Shown here: positions 60,978-64,000 of the stretch, one piece after another
How positions within the stretch are numbered: position 1 is the first letter of the stretch
Layout of the letters: each line of letters begins with the position of its first letter
From: an uncultured Nocardioides sp.
Lineage (GTDB): Bacteria > Actinomycetota > Actinomycetes > Propionibacteriales > Nocardioidaceae
Length of the DNA: 64,000 nucleotides
Direction of reading: 5' to 3'
Assembly: GCA_902805885.1 (NCBI GenBank)
Contig: CADCUM010000107.1
Coordinates: 1-64,000, forward strand
Notes under the pieces: generated by a model
The model's input: only the letters and a program-made list of their open reading frames with translations
The model's database searches: none
Told to the model about the DNA's origin: nothing
Translations under genes and position numbers: made by a program

Positions 60978-61832
60978 TCAGCGGGTGGTGTAGCCGGTGC
61001 CCTCTGCGGGCGGGATCTGCTGGGTGCTGTGCTGGTCGTAGACACCCTGGTCCGACGCCATGCCGGTGCTGGTGCCCGTGCTGCCGTACGACGTCGAGCC
61101 GCCGCCCTGGCTGCTGGAGCCCATCTCGTCCTGGGCGCGCTGTCTGCCCAGCTCGGCGTCGCGCTTGGCCTGCTCCTTGGCCATCGCACCCTTGTCGCGA
61201 GCGTCGCGCAGCATGTCGGCGGCGATGTCGCGGCCACCGAGACCGAACGCGAGGGCGAGGCCCAGCGCGAGGGCGAACATGATGGCGGTGAAGGCGATCC
61301 GGATGATCTCGGGAGCGATCTGGAGCTGCTCGAGGATCATGAAGAGCGCGATCGTCATGATGACGGCCGGCACGACGGTGGCGACGACCTTGCCGGTCGG
61401 GGTGTCACCCATGAACTTGGCGACGGCTCCGGCCACGGCACCCGAGACCAGCGCGGCGACCAGGAAGATCAGGATCGCGACGATGATGTTGGGCAGGTAG
61501 GCGAGGACCTGGTTCATGAAGCTGGTCGCGGCCGGGATGCCGAGGGCGCCGATCGCCGCGCTGATGAAGAAGATGAAGATCAGCCAGAACACGAGCTTGG
61601 CGATGCCGTTGGACGGCCGCGCACCCGGGAGGACCGCGTCGACGTGCTTGCTGGACGAGCTCTCCTGCAGCTTCTGGTCGATGTGGGCCTTCTGGAGGAG
61701 CTTGCGCACCACTCCGGAGACCACCTTGGCGATGATGAAGCCGATCAGGAGGATGAGGAGGGCGCCCAGCAGGCTGGGCAGGAACGCGAAGAACGTGTCC
61801 GTCGCGTTCCGGAAGCTTCTACCGATGTCCAT
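60978..61832 (-). CDS. TM-helix (mechanosensitive-channel-like) membrane protein
   Basis: A 284-residue membrane protein with five or six helices, including two TM-helix repeats of the PF05552 kind (LPSLLGALLILLIGFIIAKVVSGVVRKLL and IIVAILIFLVAALVSGAVAGAVAKF). No MscS pore signature is seen. The C-terminal ~85 residues are a charged helix then a Ser/Gly/Gln-rich, disordered tail with GSTSYGSTGTS. AAAGGA lies eight bases before the ATG at 61832. A membrane-stress or channel role is inferred. Confidence 0.82.
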   Translation of the reverse strand: MDIGRSFRNATDTFFAFLPSLLGALLILLIGFIIAKVVSGVVRKLLQKAHIDQKLQESSSSKHVDAVLPGARPSNGIAKLVFWLIFIFFISAAIGALGIPAATSFMNQVLAYLPNIIVAILIFLVAALVSGAVAGAVAKFMGDTPTGKVVATVVPAVIMTIALFMILEQLQIAPEIIRIAFTAIMFALALGLALAFGLGGRDIAADMLRDARDKGAMAKEQAKRDAELGRQRAQDEMGSSSQGGGSTSYGSTGTSTGMASDQGVYDQHSTQQIPPAEGTGYTTR

Positions 61833-61988
61833 CAAAGTGTCCTTTCACAGGTGTGTCCGCCCCCGCGAGACTCGAGCCCTTCGACCATCGCGTCTGGGCG
61901 TGTCGCGACGAAACACCCCGGTGGGCGGAATACCCCCGCGGCCCAGCGGGTAGGGCACGGACCTCGCCGCGCACGGCTGGACGGGTGG

Positions 61989-62061
61989 CGCCCCCGGCAG
62001 GACTCGAACCTGCAACCCACGGATTAGAAGGCCGTTGCGCTATCCGTTGCGCCACGGGGGC
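61989..62061 (-). tRNA. tRNA-Arg (UCU)
   Basis: Minus-strand cloverleaf with acceptor GCCCCCG/CGGGGGC, D arm, anticodon loop CTTCTAA carrying TCT (reads AGA), T arm GCAGG-TTCGAGT-CCTGC, discriminator G and encoded CCA (61986-61988). One mismatch closes the anticodon stem at position 31-39. Confidence 0.94.
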
Positions 62062-62160
62062 CGGTTGCCGAGTATGCCGCAGGCGCCCGACGCTCCGAGC
62101 AGCATCCCGGTGCAGATCCGCGCGCATCCGCCGAGGACGGCGAGATGGCATCCTCGGGGT

Positions 62161-62886
62161 GTGCTCCCGCACCTCGTCGCCGTCCACGGCTCCCGGCTGG
62201 CCAGCTCGCAGTGGCTGCCCCAGCTGCCGCTGTGGGAGGGCCGCGCCACCGTCGGGCTGGTGGACCTCCCCGGCCACGGCACCCGGGCAGGCGAACGGTT
62301 CACCCTCGCCCGCTGCGTCGAGGTGCTGGACGAGGCGGTCGACGGGGCGCCCGAGGGAGCGCCGATCGTCCTGGTGGGCCACTCGCTGGGGGGCTACGTC
62401 GCCATGGCGTACGCCGAGGACCACGCCACGCGGCTGGACGGCCTCGTCCTCGCCGGCTGCAGCGCGACGCCGGTCGGGCCAGGCGCGGCGGTCTACCGCG
62501 GCGTCGCTGCCGCCACCGCACGCATCGGACCCGAGCGGATGACCCGCTTCAACAACCGGGTGCTGCGTCGTCTCTACCCCGCCGACCTGATCGAGCCGGT
62601 CATCGCGGGGGGCTACTACTTCGACCCGACTCCCGACGCCTGGCGCGAGGTGATGACGCGCTGCCGGCCGGCGATGCTGGCGCGGGTGGCGTGCCCGGTG
62701 CTCGTGCTCAACGGCCAGTGGGACCAGTTCCGGCTCGGGGTGCGCGACGTGCTGCAGGTGCTTCCCGACGCGGCGGTCGCAGTCGTGCCGCGGGCCTCCC
62801 ACCTGGTCAACCTCGACCAGCCGCAGGCCTTCGCCGACGCGGTCCTGCGCTTCGCCGAGTCGGTCACGGGCGGCTCCACCGACTGA
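62161..62886 (+). CDS. Alpha/beta hydrolase
   Basis: A 241-residue esterase/lipase-fold enzyme. HGSRLASSQW forms the oxyanion loop, VGHSLGGYVAMAYA the nucleophile elbow, NGQWDQFRLG the acid, and ASHLVNLDQPQAF the histidine. Length and cap helices are typical of small acyl hydrolases. The GTG at 62161 follows CATCCT by six bases. The substrate is unknown. Confidence 0.86.
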   Translation: MLPHLVAVHGSRLASSQWLPQLPLWEGRATVGLVDLPGHGTRAGERFTLARCVEVLDEAVDGAPEGAPIVLVGHSLGGYVAMAYAEDHATRLDGLVLAGCSATPVGPGAAVYRGVAAATARIGPERMTRFNNRVLRRLYPADLIEPVIAGGYYFDPTPDAWREVMTRCRPAMLARVACPVLVLNGQWDQFRLGVRDVLQVLPDAAVAVVPRASHLVNLDQPQAFADAVLRFAESVTGGSTD

Positions 62887-62918
62887 GAGGATGCGCGGGA
62901 CCTGCCTCGAGGAGAGCC

Positions 62919-63830
62919 GTGAGCGACCCGCTGACCGACTACCGCCGCCAGGCGTCGTACCCCCACCCCGGCGAGGTCGACCCGTCGGAGGGCCGGCGCG
63001 CGTCCCTGCGCTGGGTGCGCACGGTCCTGGCACTCCTCCTCGGTACGGCGTCCGCGCTGGTGCTGGCGTCCGCCCTGGTCCTCGCGCTGGGCGCGGTGCA
63101 CGTCCTCTCGCCCGACCGCCCCGCGCGGGTCGTCCCGGTGCTGCTGTCCGCTCCCGAGGTGCGGACGGCGGTGGCGGAGGACATCGTCTCCGACATCGAC
63201 GAGGACGGGGTGCCCCTCACGGCTCCCGAGCGCGCCGAGCTGGTCCGCGCGATGGAGGAGGTGCTGGCCTCGGCCGAGCTGCACGCGCAGGTCCGCGACC
63301 TGCGGCCCGAGGACGGCCGGATCGACGGCACCGCGGTCGCTGCCACGTTCGAGGCGGAGCTGCTGGCGCAGGCGGAGGGTCGACCTCCGCGGGTGCAGCG
63401 GGTGCTCCAGGTGGCCGCCGAGCACGTACGGCGCGAGCTGGCGGCGGAGGGGTCGTCGGGCGACGCGTCCGGGTTGGTCGAGAGCATCACCCTGCTGCGG
63501 AGGTGGGCCCTCATCGCGGCGGCCGTCCTCCTCGTCCCCGGCCTGGTGGCCGCAGCCCTCGCGCTGGCCGTGGCGCGGCGTCGTCCGCTGACCGCGGTGC
63601 TGATCCCCTCCGGCGCGCTGCTGCTGGCGGTGCTGGCGCTGGCCCCCGGTCGCTTCGTGCTCGAGCGGCTCCCGGGTCCGCTCTCGATCCCCGGGCACGT
63701 CCTGGCGGCGATCGGGGAGCTGTCGGGTCCGGGCACCCTGTGGGCCCTGCTCCTCGCTGTGGGCGTGCCTCCGGCCCTGTGGTGGGCGGTCCGTTCGTGG
63801 CGGGGTGCGGCGAGCACCCCCGCCACGTAG
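62919..63830 (+). CDS. Membrane protein of unknown function
   Basis: A 303-residue protein with one helix near the N-terminus (about 35-62), a charged outer or inner domain of about 120 residues, and three C-terminal helices (about 190-215, 220-245, 268-290). The middle domain (ERAELVRAMEEVLASAELHAQVRDL) is mostly helical and acidic. No family is recognised. GGAGAG precedes the GTG at 62919. Confidence 0.6.
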   Translation: MSDPLTDYRRQASYPHPGEVDPSEGRRASLRWVRTVLALLLGTASALVLASALVLALGAVHVLSPDRPARVVPVLLSAPEVRTAVAEDIVSDIDEDGVPLTAPERAELVRAMEEVLASAELHAQVRDLRPEDGRIDGTAVAATFEAELLAQAEGRPPRVQRVLQVAAEHVRRELAAEGSSGDASGLVESITLLRRWALIAAAVLLVPGLVAAALALAVARRRPLTAVLIPSGALLLAVLALAPGRFVLERLPGPLSIPGHVLAAIGELSGPGTLWALLLAVGVPPALWWAVRSWRGAASTPAT

Positions 63831-63835
63831 CCCGG

Positions 63836-64000
63836 TCAGGCCGCGGACTGCTCCGTCAGGACGGGGTCGACCGGCTCCTCCCGCCAGGCACGGCGCCCGC
63901 GGGGGGCGTCGTACGCCCGCTGGTCGAGGATGCCCTCCCGCTTGGCGACGATGGTCGGCACGAGGGCCTGGCCGGCCACGTTCACCGCGGTCCGCCCCAT
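63836..64000 (-). CDS. DctA-like dicarboxylate:cation symporter, C-terminal fragment
   Basis: The last 54 residues of a minus-strand gene that runs off the right edge. GRTAVNVAGQALVPTIVAKREGILD matches the C-terminal helix and end of C4-dicarboxylate/glutamate:Na+/H+ symporters (DctA/GltP). The tail after it (about 25 residues) is charged. Family call is good for the helix; the rest is not visible. Confidence 0.8.
   Translation of the reverse strand: MGRTAVNVAGQALVPTIVAKREGILDQRAYDAPRGRRAWREEPVDPVLTEQSAA

Overview
High-GC DNA with frequent GTG starts, tightly overlapping (ATGA/GTGA) gene pairs and many -10-like hexamers placed 6-7 bases before start codons points to an actinobacterium. The order pncB-clpS-DUF2017-mec-cysO-cysM-murI-MBL phosphodiesterase-rph-rdgB matches the Mycobacterium tuberculosis Rv1330c-Rv1341 region, and overall gene content fits Nocardioides or a close relative (Propionibacteriales). 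That assignment is inference from gene content. About 72 protein genes, four tRNA genes (Leu-like UAG, Lys CUU, His GUG, Arg UCU) and a number of hairpins and regulatory sites are described. No rRNA, CRISPR array, transposase, integrase or prophage was seen, and no stretch over 300 bases lacks a gene.

Layout. 1-7.3 kb: end of an IclR regulator, AsnC-type regulator and hppD (tyrosine catabolism), a DUF2975/HTH pair behind a double palindromic operator, an ASCH-like/HhH protein, the lysE/lysG exporter-regulator pair, a lipoprotein and a DUF1697 protein. 7.3-23.2 kb: NAD salvage (pncA, pncB), clpS, a Nudix-DUF429 fusion, an MFS exporter, the Mec/CysO/CysM cysteine pathway, two secreted hydrolases, murI, an MBL phosphodiesterase, a two-component system with an ABC-2 exporter inserted in the conserved block, rph and rdgB. 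23.2-27.7 kb: BASS transporter, tRNA, peroxiredoxin, then a cbiMNQO-type metal transporter behind a perfect match to the nickel regulator (Nur) box. 27.4-35.2 kb: small stress/envelope genes, a diguanylate cyclase, an FMO, an acyltransferase and two glycosyltransferases. 35.2-39.3 kb: a 4-kb segment between an intact tRNA-Lys and a 26-bp near-copy of its 3' end, carrying a polytopic membrane protein and a secreted copper-radical-oxidase-like protein with FN3.

41.8-57.6 kb is the most interesting part. An ECF sigma factor, its zinc-binding anti-sigma factor and a mercuric-reductase-like flavoprotein form one operon. Around it lie a YnjBCD-like ABC importer with AhpD-like, CDP-alcohol phosphotransferase and VTT membrane proteins (resembling the uncharacterised E. 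coli ynjA-F locus), a TlpA/CcdA/DUF3179/DUF427 thiol-redox operon, a radical SAM enzyme, a methyltransferase, a second AhpD-like protein and a small membrane protein. Six sites with -35 (G/A)GGAA(G/T), exactly 16 bp, and -10 (C/G)G(T/G)GTT sit before these operons, including the sigma operon itself. The block therefore looks like one self-regulated envelope/thiol-redox regulon.

57.6-64 kb returns to housekeeping: tRNA-His, orn, a MauE/DsbA pair, an adenosine-deaminase-family enzyme, a TM-helix channel-like protein, tRNA-Arg, a hydrolase, a membrane protein and the 3' end of a dicarboxylate symporter.
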